Shown here: positions 51,870 through 64,000 of the stretch, one piece after another
How the letters are laid out: every line of letters begins with the position of its first letter
How positions within the stretch are numbered: position 1 is the stretch's first letter
Assembly: GCF_029227915.1 (NCBI RefSeq)
Contig: NC_079879.1
Location: forward strand, 17,174,001 to 17,238,000
Source of the DNA: Hydractinia symbiolongicarpus
Lineage: Eukaryota > Cnidaria > Hydrozoa > Anthoathecata > Hydractiniidae
DNA: 64,000 nucleotides
Direction of reading: 5' to 3'
Position numbers and translations under genes: made by a program
Notes under the pieces: generated by a model
Seen by the model: only the letters and a program-made list of their open reading frames with translations
Database searches by the model: none
Told to the model about the DNA's origin: nothing

Positions 51870-54640
51870 CAATATTAGCACAACAAGTAATTTTTCATTA
51901 AGTATATATATATACTTTTTAAGTTTCAGAATTTAGGCATTTTAAAAGAGTGCGACAAAATGCTTTGAAGAAAATTAAAAAAATCTAAAACAGTAATAGG
52001 TGAACAATTCTTTTACAACTTTTAAGAAAAAGAATTTTAAAATTTAAGTACGTAGCTATATTTCCGATATGCTTCAGAGGTTAAGAAGTGCCTTTTGTTC
52101 GCAACTGTACGCAGCTAATAAAAACCCTTAGAAAACTTTTAACCCCGTTGAAGATTATAATCCTACACTATCCAGCTGGCTAAGTTGGCAAATAATTACT
52201 TTTATGCCTTTTTATGTCTTCTAATTTTTTTGCAACTAGCTGGCTAGCCTACCTAATGTTGCACACATTTTTAATTTTGAGCTGGCAAAAAATGTTCTTA
52301 CCTGATAAATCTCGATGGTCACACTGCGTCATAAACAAACACGTAGCTAACGGAAAGAAACTAAAGAACCAGCTATGGCATTCAAAAATAACATTAATGC
52401 AGAGGGTCGATGCTAAATCATACCAACTTAAGAACGATTTCTATTTTTGTATATTCATGCGTAAAAAAGTAGGTATTTACTTAACTGTAGGCTTAAACAA
52501 TCTGCGTTTTTGACCAATATTTCAAGGCTTTTCTCGCCGCTGGACAGACAGAGTACGAGAGGTAATAACTAAGACAAATGTTTAAGAAAAGCAATTGGAG
52601 ATGTTCACAAATGGGTGGCAGTCTATTGGACATGACAAAAATGCCCATTTTTGTTTTCTTGTGATAAATTTATCAATTTTTGTTTAATCATTTTGGAAAT
52701 TTTAGAAAATATAGCATTTAACATTTGAAATCGGTTGTCACCAGAATGTTAGCTGAAAAGTTATTAGACACAGAAATATGGTAAAAATATCACATTGTGA
52801 CTTTTTTACCTCATTTCTTGGAACCAGTTAGCACATTTTCTAAAATGATAATGCAGATCATATCAGTAACATATTAGTAATAAAAAATTATTTTCAGGGC
52901 AGTAAGTTCACATACTTTGTGACAAAATAATGATAACTTTATCACGTATATCAAAACAGGTAAGATTTATACCAATAAGTCTATTATAAATCCATAAACC
53001 AAAAACTTAATGGTTTAAATACTTATATCATGTACAGTAATTGTTTTTTAGTTAAAATTGATAATTTAGTCTTAAAAACCAGAAAAAAGTGTAACTTTTA
53101 ACATTTTTCGTTAATTTTTGATTAATTTATCACGTTTGTGACAATTTAACCTTTTTGTTCTTCACTTGAGTTGAGCTTATAAGTAGTTTACATCAGTTGA
53201 AATTGTGAGTTTTTTTATCAATTTTTGTTTATGAATGAAATTCCTGAATCTAATTGGTTTATCATGGAATTGTTACTCAACTTAGGCATTTCTTCAAATT
53301 TTTCCAATGTTTTGGCATATTAGACAGTGAAGAGGTAAAAAGTAACAAATTCTGAGAAAAGAAGTGTGATATTTTTATCATTTTTGTGATTTTTAAGATT
53401 TTTTTAGCGCAATAAAGATTGTTACAATTTGAAAATTATCGCCTAAAACCAACTTCAAAAGGCGTTATAAACATTTTTATCCTTTTGACTCTTTAAGAGG
53501 TGTGATTTTTGTCCTTGTTTTGTCCATAGGCATTTTGGCTATATCTTTGTGAATAATTGACCTAAAAGGATTTGAGATATATGTCCTAGTAGGGTAATAA
53601 TTCTCCTTAAGTAATGGTGAAATTTTATAGTACTTGCAAACCAGAGATAAAAAAACCGTAATAACTAAAACAGGTAACCACCAGTAGAACGACCAAAGAA
53701 CCAACAGCGAACCAATAGTACTATCACAGAACCACCAATGAATAAATAATTCTAATATCAAACTCCCGCGCCAAAGTGAGCGCAACAAAGCTAATTAAAT
53801 ACACAACAGTCAAAGACCCTACTTTTCCACTGGCTATTTCGTGTCCCTCGTACATGAACTAAACGGTCCTCGTAAAAGTCAATTTTAAAAACGACTCTCA
53901 AAGTGTTATAAACTTCATTCTACGTAAAAAAAATAATTAAAATGCCAAAAGTCGATTTTTTTTTATTCATTTCATAAAAATTCACGATTTGAATTAGCAA
54001 GAAAAATGTTGTTTGGCTGGGGGTAACATATGTATTTTAGACGCTCGCTAAAAAAGGCTGGAAACCTTAAAGTTGTGGTTTTAGTTTAGTGTTTCTTTAT
54101 TATTCCTGATTGAAATTTTTGAAAAGATCGAAAAAGATGGAAATTTTGGTTTGTTATTTACTGCGTTGAATAGTAAACTGAAAGAAAACAGAATGACTCT
54201 TGATTTTTTAATCCCAGAACGATATAATTTGGATATTATTTCACCAAATATAGTGTTATATAGTGTTAAAGTTAAATATAAGTTATTCTCGAAAATTCCC
54301 AGAAATAAGGCGCGGGATAGTTAATTCTACAGAAATTTTGCAGTGTTTCATTTTGTTAAGGCATGGAGTGTTGTGTATTTCAGTGATCGCTATTCTGATG
54401 ATTGACGGGTCAAATATTGTTCTCAACCTGTTTTGTTACAGTACTGCCGGTTCAATATTATACATAAGAAGAATATGTAAAAAGGACTTGAATTTATGCT
54501 ACACTTGCTGTACTCATGAGAGGATGCGAAGGAATATCACATTTTTTGCTAGTCATAAAAACACCCGAAATAAAAAAATGTGCCATCGACATTTAAATAA
54601 CAAGTTTAAAATATATGACGTAGCTGATGTTCTTATATAG
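51870..54640. other. Intergenic DNA without recognisable genes
   Basis: Open frames 53477-53788 (-; a Trp/Leu-rich hydrophobic stretch that could be a membrane segment, then a basic tail) and 54263-54640 (+) show no family resemblance. I would not call either a gene without transcript data. Confidence 0.4.
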
Positions 54641-54660
54641 TGTACTACTTCATTCAGTCT

Positions 54661-55190
54661 TTACATTTTAAACACCAAAAAATTTCTGTTAATACGGAGG
54701 CAACCTTTGTGGAACCACTCACCACGGTTGGCACATTCCACCATGAAATATCTTTCTTCTGACATTGATGATTCGTAAAATGCTTGTCGACAAACACAAA
54801 AAAACTCTTTTGAGAACTCAATCTCCATGCATCGCTTAATTCGCTTTTTCTGTGGGATCTGTTGGAATTCTGAGAGTAAATTTTTTTGCAGGCAGGTAAC
54901 CAAGTGCTTTCTCATCTTCTCTAGATCATACGCTCTTTCGGCAGGATTCCAACCTAAAGACAAGTCAACAATGAAAGCAAGATAGAACACTCCACAACCT
55001 ACACCATTTTGCCGCTGCTGACACGGTTGTAAACATAACTGGAGTGTTGATGAGTGACTTTCCAAGAGCGAACAAATTTGCTTACAAAATACATCAGAAA
55101 CGTTATTGGTGCCACTGTGTAAGGAATCGTATATCTCAACGACGTCGTTTTTTATGCGGACTGTGATTCAGTGATAATCTCCATGTAAAA
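54661..55190 (-). pseudogene. Ulp1/C48-like protease end plus PHD finger, decayed
   Basis: The minus strand reads a KNDVVEIYDSL block, then QQRQNGVGCGVFYLAF where the catalytic Cys (usually DCG; here GCG) is kept but the Asp is lost. A R(K)HL motif and then FCVCRQ...MVECANRGEWFHKGC, a PHD-type zinc pattern, follow. From memory this protease-PHD combination recurs in multicopy invertebrate proteins linked to transposons. The 5' part is missing, so it is a fragment. Confidence 0.6.
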
Positions 55191-55659
55191 TGACAAGTTT
55201 GGAAGATGATTTAATTTTAACTATTTGCGTTTAATTTTTTAATCCATAGCAGAACCAATTGAAATTATCACCAATTACATTCGGATGAAGTACTCATCGT
55301 GCGAATTCGATAGAGGGAGATTGTCCTTTAACTGGATTCAGCTTTTTAAATTATTGATGGAATAAACAAAAAAAATCGATTATAATAAAAATAAGTTGTA
55401 CGAAGTTGGTACAATCATTAGATGATAGTCAAAAATTAGGATTCAGAGAATATTTAGGATATTATCATGCTTACGGAATGTATTTAACAATGTTTAGATA
55501 TTCATATCCGAACCAACTTATTCGAGTTCTTTTCCATACATGTTCACAATTAACCGTGGCGGCTCAAAATAAAAGCGCAACATGAAAACGAGGTTTATTA
55601 TGATCCATTTGAAATTGTAGCGGGAAAGTGCACAAATTACTTAACAAATTTATACATTT

Positions 55660-55863
55660 TTGTTATTTTTGGCTGCACTTAAGTGCAATATGGATCAGTT
55701 TCAAGCACTATTACCTCATACTAAAACAGTTAATGGTTTGAAAGACTTAGGATCGTTGCGTGTTGCGGAACTAAAAAAGATTTTGTTTGTTTACAAGGAG
55801 AAAACATCTGGCACAAAAGCTGACCTTATCCTTCGATGCTGTATTCTGTCGCATAACAAATGA
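55660..55863 (+). CDS. Small SAP-domain ORF
   Basis: 67 codons. LGSLRVAELKKILFVYKEKTSGTKADLILR-type sequence (residues about 30-60) is a SAP motif, a helix-loop-helix that binds AT-rich DNA. A preferred Met may be residue 11 (ATGGATCAG at 55690). It stops soon after the SAP, with no downstream domain seen. It lies divergently, about 470 bp from the protease-PHD fragment, which may come from the same mobile family. Confidence 0.5.
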   Translation: MLFLAALKCNMDQFQALLPHTKTVNGLKDLGSLRVAELKKILFVYKEKTSGTKADLILRCCILSHNK

Positions 55864-56068
55864 TAGGAACACTATTAATATCCCTACATGTTCCGAAGAA
55901 GATCGAAATACTTATGGTATTATAAACGGAGAGTGTCATAAGGTCCCCTAAATTTGCAAACAAAAATTTTTAGTGAGTCTTATTCTTGAAAGATGATTTA
56001 AGACATTTGAGTCAAGACAAACAAGTAGATATAGCTGCCGTTTCTTGACAAGGCATTGTTCATTCCTA

Positions 56069-56136
56069 GCCTTGTCCAGGATTTGAACCTAGATCTCTCA
56101 TTTGCATGAGTGTCATAGCCATTAGACCAACAGGGC
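56069..56136 (-). tRNA. tRNA-like sequence (probable pseudogene)
   Basis: On the minus strand GCCCTGT pairs with ACAAGGC (6 of 7). A TGGTCTAATGG D-arm region and a CTAGG TTCAAAT CCTGG T-arm are clear. The anticodon arm is irregular (loop ATGCAAA; GCA possible). Likely a degenerate tRNA or SINE head. Confidence 0.45.
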
Positions 56137-56249
56137 ATAAATATATATGAAAAACTTTACAGGAGCATATTATATATGCTTATGGATTTACACAGAACAC
56201 GTAGACTACTTAACTTCTTTTATGGATATCAAAATTCAATTTTTTTATT

Positions 56250-56880
56250 AACTAACTAGACGGGCGTTGACGTTGAAATGCCTGGTCACAAGTAACCCGC
56301 CATTAAACGTCTGGTAACCAGACTTTTTCGTTAGTTCTTTGTCACTCACTCGACCAGCCCATAACTTTGATACAGACATGATACTTCCATTGGGATAACC
56401 CCACCAAAGCTTTCGAAGTGTTATGATATTTATACTGTGACCATGTTTGTGACTGTAATACCATAGAAGAAGGGGTTTGTATAAAAACTTCAGTACCATC
56501 AATGATAACACGCGTTGTGGGATACTCTTGAAATTGCTTAGGCATGTATTTTCGAACCACTTTTTGAGAAGGAAATGGGAACAACAGAAGAAGTTCATAA
56601 TAAAGAAAGTTTATCCAAGTGGTAAAAATTCTTGAGATGTGACCAGAAGATACATTAAAATGATCAGCAATATCATCAACAGATAAACCAAACTTCAAAC
56701 ATAAAAAATTCATCCAATAAAGACTGATCGTTTACGACCAGGTTTGGAACAACCATATCTGGAGTTTTAATAAAATAAATTACCATGTTTCTTACCAAGA
56801 GACTTTGAACCAGAGTGATAGTGGATACGACGTAATTTTGATTCCAAGTATGGAAAAACTGATAACAGTGACTCATAGTT
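56250..56880 (-). pseudogene. ISL2EU/Harbinger-type DDE_4 transposase, decayed
   Basis: Minus-strand pieces read in order: a PGRKRSLLDEFFM-like start (other frame), then LGLSVDDIADHFNVSSGHISRIF-type HTH_Tnp_4, a TTRVIIDGTEVFIQTPSS block with the first catalytic Asp, an SQTWSQYKYHNTSKALVG block, and after a frameshift GRVSDKELTKKSG. This is the THAP-associated IS5-like superfamily order. It is truncated at the 3' end with at least two frame changes. Confidence 0.75.
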
Positions 56881-57732
56881 TGGAAAGCGGTGTAAGATTT
56901 TACTGCACTTGGATCACTTTTTATTTTCTAAAGAAAATGCTTTACTCTGGTATGAATTGATTTCCTTGTTACGACCCATAATTTTATTTTTTAGCACAAA
57001 AATATTATTCGAAAGTTCCTTGATGTCATCTTCCATTTACTTCTGAAGTATACATATATTGACTAAGGAATTTTGTGTTGAATGGAACTTGGCATATGAA
57101 GGCTTGCTGTAAAACGCTGAACAGCGGAACACGGAACAACGGAACACCGGAACAAGTGACCCCCGGAACACCGGAACTCCGGAGCAAGTCACCCCGGAAC
57201 AACCCAAGGAACACCAGAACTCCGGAACAACCCCCGGAACACCGGAACAATAAATTTTTTATATACTTATTTAACACCTCGACGCAGGGGCTTTTTTCTC
57301 TTTTTGATATCGTCTTGCAGTTCCGTTATCAAAAAAGACAAAGAGCCCGGGGGTGAAGGTTGCTCCCCTATTTGGCAATTTACTTATTTCAATACGATGC
57401 AAGCATAAAAGTATCCATCTTTTCTATGCCCCCAATTATTAATTTTCAATAAATTTGCCAACTCTGGGATCGTTGCTTAGAAAATGTTTTTGCAGACTGT
57501 CGCATAATTTAATTGCCCATTTTTAGGGCGAGGAGTAAATAACAAATAACAAATTAAACTACAATAATTTCCATTTATCTGCGCAAAAAGTTTCCAAGAA
57601 AAAATCACAAAAACTTCCCAACGAAATAGTTCGTAAAATAATAAACAGTAGTTCTTAACGTTAGCAACGATTAGTCTATAACAATAACAAATACAAACTA
57701 TAGTAATATATAGAGTTATGCGTTCACATTAA

Positions 57733-60470
57733 ACTCCACATTAAGGTAACGATGATGTGCATCAGTTAGCGCCAGTTCTTCTGGCACAACCAAAAATTCC
57801 ACTTGGAAGCTAGGTTCCTCTGCTATTATGCACGACATCCTCAGGTGATAATGAGCATCGGTTGCTCTCCCTGGTACCCGCCTTTTGCCGTCCTTGTCGT
57901 AAAAGGATGCCTTTCTTTTCGCGCTACGCAGAAATTAAATGGTGGCGCCGGAATTACGCCGCTCGACTTTAACTGCCCTTTGCACCCCTGGCATTTCTGT
58001 ATACTCAAATTAATTTCTTTCACCGTGAATGGGTGCGTTGGTGGCTCAGTGTTAATTCTTGATACACGTTCAACTATAGTTGGTCTTGATGTAGCCCTTT
58101 TTTTGCCTGCTCATTAGGCTTTTTGCCTGGATTGGTAGGCATATCTATTTGCACTACTTTAGTAATGTTAACCCCTTTCTTTCCATGCGTTTTCGCGCAC
58201 CAACTTACAAGCAAACGCAATACTTCTTGTTTTTCAGCCACTGCTACAACACGCGAGCAAATCTTTGCTCCATTCTATTGCGGACATTTGCTATCGCATA
58301 GCAACTGTCCTGCAGCCTTCCCTTTTTTAATTAGGTGGTGCACATCTTTAAGTCTGGCACTTGAGACCAGCATGGAAGACGGTTCACCTCCAACTGGAGC
58401 AGCAACTATGCTACCTTTATTACTTAGCGACAAGCTGTGCTGCTTTGTTGTAAATTCCTGCCGCGGTCTCTCGGGGTATTTTTCCTAATGCAGCCAAAAA
58501 TTCCTCTTTTGCCATGCCTAGGTAGGACTCTTGTTTTTGAAGTGCAGCACTGGCCAATAATTCCAGATTTGATGCACGATTCTTAACTTGGTCCACGTTG
58601 TCGATATTTGCGATACTTGGGTTCTTTCCTCCAGTTGACAAGTCATTAGATCCTTTTATCTCATCCTCCCCTGCAAAGACAACTGTTTCGCTAACATCTG
58701 TTTTCAACATTTCCTTGAGGTAGTCATCTTGCTCGGGTCGGAACATTGATACCCCCAAATTAAAATCTATAACGAAGTGGATCAATGCTTGCCCAGCGAA
58801 TATTGTTGGTTGTCCTTTTATAAGGTCATGCATTGCACATGCAAATCTGTCCACTGTCGTTTCCTTGTGTTTTACCTCTCTTTTTAATAAGCTGTTAACA
58901 CATTCGACGCGGTTTGTTAGAAACTCTTTTTGGGGAAAAGCGAGGCCAGCCTTCACCATAACCTCCTTCAACAAATTCTGTGTTAGTTTTTCTGACTTAT
59001 ACCTGAAAAAATATAACTTTAATCTAATTTCCTAGATTTCTGGCAAATTCGCGAAATTAAATTATTATAAGAACACCGAAATTTCCACTGAGGCTGGATG
59101 TTTTTATTTTTTAATACTTCTTCAGCATCAAATGTTCTTATTTATGTTCTTCCGAGAAAATAGGGTAAAACATGGCTACAGTTTTAGGGTTGAGAGAGAT
59201 CGATGTTGTTATTGTAAAAAACAGATATACTGGTAAACAACGTATACTGGTAAAAAGTAAGGAAAACTGTTCGAAAATAATTGTTTCTTGGTAGTTTTAG
59301 ACTCACATTAAAAAAAAAATTAATGGTACCAATTTTCGCGTTTTTCGCGGATTTTGGCCAATATCGCGAAATTATGTACCCGCCAAATCTTATTCAAGAT
59401 GCAGTTCCCAAAAATATCTACCCGCAAAAATTAGTACCATTTCGAATAACAAGACAACATGACTCTTACCTCACAAACCAGTTAAAAAACTCAGCTCCCT
59501 TTTCGCCTATCCTTCTTCGCCAAGTTTCTTCTGGGGAAGCTAGTCTTGTGTCATACTGTGCTAAGTCGTTTGAGTCCACCAAACCTTCTTCAAATCAGGT
59601 TCCAATTTGATCTCCGAATATATCTGCGACTATTTGTAGCCGGTTATTTTCATCAATTCCAATTTTCTACAACTTGTCTGTGATGTTGTTCTTGAAATGA
59701 TTGAAACAGATCAAATGAGTGGCATCTGGACAGCTTTCCTTGAATGCTGATGACAAGTTGTCTTCACCGTCAGTGCCTATTGCGCATATTTCTTTAAACC
59801 CAGCATTCCAGATGGCTAGATGTTCACTGAAAAATTTGTAACTTTCTTTACTTTTTTTTTGGTGGATGAACAATGGACCCATCACAGGGTGCTTTCCACT
59901 TCTTCTATGTTGAAGTAGCAAATGGGCGTATTGTGTTGTCGTTACACTGTATGCGCCCAAATTTAAAGTGGGATCAGTTTGAAAGATTGAAAAATGCACT
60001 TTGTTCGTACAAAAACGAACGAGATCTTGCAACTGTTCGTTGATAAAACATATTGCAATTGGCTGCGGCGCACCAACAACCTTCTTTACAAACCCCGTGG
60101 TTGTTTAAATAATAATGACGATGCAATGTCATCGTAAGTTCGGACATCTCCGAAATTTCAGGTTTTGTTATTTTAGAATTCTTTCCATATCTATGCCAAT
60201 CATCGCATATTTGTGCATATAAAAACTTGTGTTGCCCATTATTGATCCAAACACCGCAATCATTAGAAGGTATGTCGGATTCCGCTTTGAGTTTGGTCAT
60301 ATCTACGACAAAGCTTTTGTTATCTTTCACACAGCGTGGTCTGATCGAAGCTGTTCTAGAGGGATGCGGTGGGTTAACGGCAAGCAACTGAAATGCAGCT
60401 TCTACGCTCTTCTCTCGTTCATTCCTTGTCGTATTGTCAAGGGACTTTAGCTCCTTGAAAATTGGTAGCA
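57733..60470 (-). pseudogene. MULE 2 transposase, at least two exons, decayed
   Basis: The minus-strand 5' part (60470-59467) reads SVEAAFQLL, a HRHYYLNNHG block, then DPTLNLGAYSVTTTQY, IGTDGEDNLSSAF and LICFNHFKNNI. These are MULE DDE-core landmarks, with candidate acids in DPT and TDGE. Two stops (TAG, TGA) lie near 59670 and 59610. A GTAAGAG donor near 59466 joins a TTTTTCAG acceptor near 59004. The second exon gives NRVECVNSLLKREV, the glutamate-bearing helix, to 58420, then a degraded tail with NPGKKPN and a CQGCKGQL cysteine motif. MULE-type classification is by motif order and by the 9-bp TSD. Confidence 0.7.
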
Positions 60471-61079
60471 GCGTATTATTATAAATAGATGTAATCCCCC
60501 ATTTTGAAGTGATTTACCTAAATACTTGCTTCAATCACAATTCTGACTAGTGTCCATACTCGGGTTCTTTTTCAAGTCTTGCACATCAATCAGTTCCAAA
60601 GAATCATCACTAATTGTTTAGAAAAAAGAAAGTTATGTGTCCATCGGGACCTTTTTAAACTGTGTCCCGGATTGTGTGTCTTAAGCTCTAAATCCTGGAT
60701 ACAGGGTTCTGTGTCGAGACTAACCTTTCGAAATTGTCATCATCAATGACTACAATATCCTCCTCAGACTTGCGTGTGATTCCTTGTTTTAACCTAATAC
60801 GCAAAAATAATATAACAAAACATATAGGCTAAAGCTGATGTGAATATAAAGAGAGTGTGTTGTCCAAGAATATGTTTTACCATAAGGGTACAAATTATTT
60901 GCGGTAGAAAAAAATGTTCCGCAAAAATTTCTTCCGCAAATAATTTGTACAATTAAGGTAATCGTACCTAATATTGCATTTGAACTTGCCGGTTTCATTG
61001 AAAGGTATGGTGGAATCGAGTCTAAATGAAAACAAAGAATAACAATAAACTCCTTGTTACTTTTGGAGCACAAACGGAC

Positions 61080-63100
61080 CCGCGAAAATTTATTCTCACC
61101 AAATATTTTACGTTTCTTTATTTGCGCTAGGTTTACATCCTCCTAGAATTGCGAAAGTTGATGCCCTATTTTTTTAAATTTTAATGATCGCATTATCTTT
61201 GAAACAATATTATATAAGAAACACGTTTGTAAGAAAAACGGTATTGATAAATTAACAGGACTCTTGCTGAAAAACAAGAGCTAGTCTCTATAATTTTTTT
61301 AAAAAAAGTATTCACTTAAAGTTAAGAAAGATTCAGACCCCAAAAAGTATGTTTCTTATAAAAAAACGTGCAGGTATTGTTTCCGATAAGGGTGCATTTG
61401 AGTTTCTAAATGATTTTATTGATGAATAAATATTCATCACACGCCTTTCTATAAGAACAATTTTATAAGAACACAAGCGTCTCATATTTTACCGAAAAAT
61501 AAGAACAGGTTCAGGCTCAAATCAGCGTTTTTAAAACTAAGAACAATCAGAGTCTGAATTTTGCCATAAAATAAAAACAAAACAGGATGTGAAACAAACT
61601 AAACTGTGCTATTTCTATGCAGCAAAACGGACGCGAAAACAAGCTTGTAGCAGAGTTGCTTTTAGCGAGTTCTGGAAGTTCCATAAATAAGAACAAAATA
61701 AGATTCCGTGCTTGTGATTTAGTGATTTTTAGAAGCTACAAATCGTTTCGCGAAATTGTATTTTAGATATAGTCTAATGGACGGTGGGTTATTACGGTGA
61801 TTATAGGTTCGAATATACCCCCGGTTTTTGAAAGTGACTCACAAACAGACAACGAGTAATATAGATATACTAGTCGTTAGCCCGTGGAAACATCCACGTG
61901 GTAGCCCGTCCTTTAAATTTACCCGTCGCAACAAAGTGGACAAAATATATCGCATTTGGTATTGGTGCGCATTATAAAAATTTCGTGATTCCATTACGGG
62001 ACGCGGCTCTTGCGGACACACAGACAAAATACGGCTATTTTTAAAGAGATGTCTAGACAGTTTTTCCTTCTTTAAAAACTGGTCTCTATCATCACCACAA
62101 TGAATGGCACTTTGAATAAGAACAATGAGGCTAGGAATAGCTGAGAAATAAGATCAAAATAAGAACAATGGTAAGGCTAAAATTTTACTTACTCTTTTTT
62201 TTTAAAAAAAACACTGTCCTGGGTCCTGGTCCTGAGGTCTGGTCATCCTATACAGTCCTGGGTATATATATAAACATAAATATCCAATCTTACAAGATTT
62301 TCCAATAGTAGGAATGCTTAGTAGGAATATCTCTATGTCGCTCCATCCAAGGTTTTTTTCTGGGTAGGAAGTGTAAATTCTCACGTGTAGCAAACGGGTT
62401 GCCCTCATAGCTCCGCTTAGCGAGCATCGCCTATGCTTCGCCTAACAAAAATACACCTTTGTCTATGCATCATACCTTTCTTTTTCTTCTACGAGGCTAC
62501 ATCCCAAAATTTCAGCATCTGCGTCATCGTCAATAACAATGATTTTACTGTGTAAATGAAGATAAATACTTATAATCAAGTGAATAAACCGTTGTAGCTA
62601 TACACTTTTTTATAAGAACAATTTTATAAGAACGAGAGGCTGAAAATTGTTGGAAAATAAGAACAAAATAAGAACAATGGCAAGGCTGAAATTTTTCTGA
62701 TTTTCTCTTTTTCTCTGAAAAACACAACAAACATGGAGAAATATCTTTCAACTGATAAATTTTCACAGAATCAATTGTTTTCAATTGATTTTTACGAAAG
62801 TAAGGTTTTAGGTTGCAAAATCTTCTAAAGAATAAAAATAGTCAAAATTTAAGAACAGAATAAGAACAATTTCAGGCTGAACGAGTAAAAAATAAGAACA
62901 CGTTAGGCTGAAGCGAAATTTCCTGGTTCTTATAAAAAAAAGAGTAGATTACATTATTTTGAAATCAAACAAATATGAGAAAACATCTGACTACTAAACT
63001 AGAACTACTAAAATTAACGACAAATATACTGGATAAATAACTCACTTATTCCCGTTCAATCCGTCCATGTCGGCGATTTAATTAACCACTATCTACTTAT
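61080..63100. repeat. Diffuse ATAAGAACAA repeats in MULE 2
   Basis: Words such as AATAAGAACAA and AATGGCAAGGCTGAAA recur near 61450, 61500, 62115, 62165, 62625, 62660 and 62850-62900. It is a dispersed subterminal-type repeat, not coding. Confidence 0.5.
61870..62049 (-). mobile_element. Helitron-like unit, solo, minus orientation
   Basis: 180 bp; in its own sense it begins TCTCTTTAAAAATAGCCG and ends with the hairpin, CTAACGA and CTAG. The flanking bases are A before TC and T after CTAG, the A|T insertion site of Helitrons. It matches the type-A units at 31480-32440. Nested in MULE 2. Confidence 0.75.
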
Positions 63101-63547
63101 TCTTTTTATACTTGTCTTTAGAGTCACGACTGCTTTTTGAAACAATTTTTACAGTTATCGATTTCCTGATTTCTATTGTTGATTTTTATTTTTTATATTG
63201 TTTCGTAGTTCCGGGGATGACTTGTTTCGGTGTTCGGGGGGGACACTTGTTCCGGAGTTCCGGTGTTCCGTTGCTCCGTGTTCCACTGTTCAGCGTTTTA
63301 CAGCAACCCGCATATAAATGATCATGAGCTGTTGTAGCTATACATACTCATTTTTGTCATCGTTTAAAACATAAAAGCCAGTGTGAACAAAAGCTGCACA
63401 CTCCGAACCGTAAGAATATCTTCGTTTTCACCCTTACTACTACTAGCCTCTTTGATTTTATCTGTTTCCATAATAAAGCTTGACTATAAAGTTAAAATCT
63501 TGTGGTAAAGTCTTTTTCTCAGCAAAAACACGATGTGAAAAATAAAA

Positions 63548-64000
63548 TCTCTTATAATAATACAGAGACTGCGTCTGTCTGTTTGTAACAGGCAAAGTGG
63601 AGGAGTTCATTTTCCTTTGATATTTCCAAGAAATTTATGTCTAATATGTCAAAATTTATGACGTAACGGCGCGACGTCAGTAATACTTCTTTTTTTTATA
63701 TATTTTAAAAGTTACATATATTTGCCACAAATAAATAAATAAACTTACAACAACACCAAAAAAAAAAAAATTATTAACGATTTAACAGTTCAACATAGTT
63801 TCACTTAATAATTAACAAAGCTTGATTATTCAGGATCGAATGAGTGATACAACATTTCCGAGTTCCATATCTGTCAGCTGGTGGTTCCGAGCGAAGGATC
63901 TGCAACCTCTCAGGCAAAGTAGTGTTGATCGCAGCAGACTAAAGGAAATTTTAGTTCTAATAAACTTCGTGGCTTCTGCGAATCTGATGTTTCTTTTTTC
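63548..64000 (+). mobile_element. Helitron-like 5' end (family beta), runs off the window
   Basis: TCTCTTATAATAATACAGAG after an A, then GCGTCTGTCTGTTTGTAACAGGCAAAGTGG-like sequence (63570-63600) matches the start of the element at 26849. No 3' end is seen before the window ends. Confidence 0.5.

Larger units (their letters stand above)
57101..63309 (-). mobile_element. Mutator-like element 2, 6.2 kb, with CGGAACA-rich inverted ends
   Basis: The terminal inverted repeats start GGCTTGCTGTAAAACGC on the left and GGGTTGCTGTAAAACGC on the right (reverse-complemented), running into CGGAACACCGGAAC-type minisatellite (57116-57250 and 63205-63293). The 9-bp flanks are GCATATGAA (57092-57100) and GCATATAAA (63310-63318), a MULE-size duplication with one change. 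It encodes a minus-strand transposase (57733-60470). A Helitron-like unit at 61870-62049 is nested inside. Confidence 0.75.

Noticed and set aside
53477-53788. Membrane protein gene
   Set aside because: A single hydrophobic stretch in AT-rich DNA with no family resemblance. It could be chance.
57026-57356. Gly/Leu/Val- or Thr/Pro-rich repeat proteins
   Set aside because: They are translations of the CGGAACACC minisatellite that forms the MULE 2 end.

Overview
The window looks like nuclear DNA of an invertebrate animal, most plausibly a cnidarian (inference). It is AT-rich, has spliced genes with GT-AG introns, and is packed with animal-type transposons. No bacterial operon structure is visible. 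The one host gene I can assemble with confidence is an ARID5-family DNA-binding protein on the + strand. It has eight exons between about 372 and 30644, and every splice phase fits. The N-terminal ARID5B-type region is encoded at 372-1909, a GRPRKKK patch at 7227-7486, and the ARID domain is split over four exons at 28140-29225. A long last exon ends at 30644. Intron 4 is 20.6 kb and holds most of the transposons in the left half.

Layout. 2560-5460 (intron 3): decayed minus-strand coding relics, one with a perfect 100-bp tandem duplication. 7601-10549 (intron 4): a complete PIF/Harbinger element with TAA target duplications. 11457-14684: a Helitron-like end, a 52-bp minisatellite, a LINE/SINE 3' end and a MITE. 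14983-19264: a full-length Ty1/copia element (minus) with LTRs, an AACAA target duplication, a polypurine tract and a primer-binding site matching the initiator-Met tRNA anticodon arm. Part of it plus flank is repeated in tandem at 19393-22261. 23325-24234: a minus-strand ORF with a 2A-like ribosome-skipping motif followed by a C76-like cysteine-protease fold. 24985-27951 and 31480-32440: clusters of short Helitron-like units sharing the hairpin CCCGTGGATTTTTCCACGGG and CTAG ends, some in direct head-to-tail tandem.

34440-46900 is a four-layer nest. A decayed C2H2 zinc-finger/HTH gene (minus) is split by a second Harbinger (34835-46738, TSD TTA). That element is split by a hAT (37432-46476), and the hAT is split by a Mutator-like element (41806-45078, 9-bp TSD). 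Removing each layer restores the reading frame or sequence of the layer beneath. Further right are a second hAT (49687-51864), a decayed protease-PHD ORF (54661-55190), a SAP-domain ORF (55660-55863), an ISL2EU/Harbinger-like transposase relic (56250-56880), and a 6.2-kb Mutator-like element (57101-63309) with CGGAACA-rich inverted ends.

Most transposon genes carry frameshifts or stops. The ARID5 exons are clean, as expected for a gene under selection.
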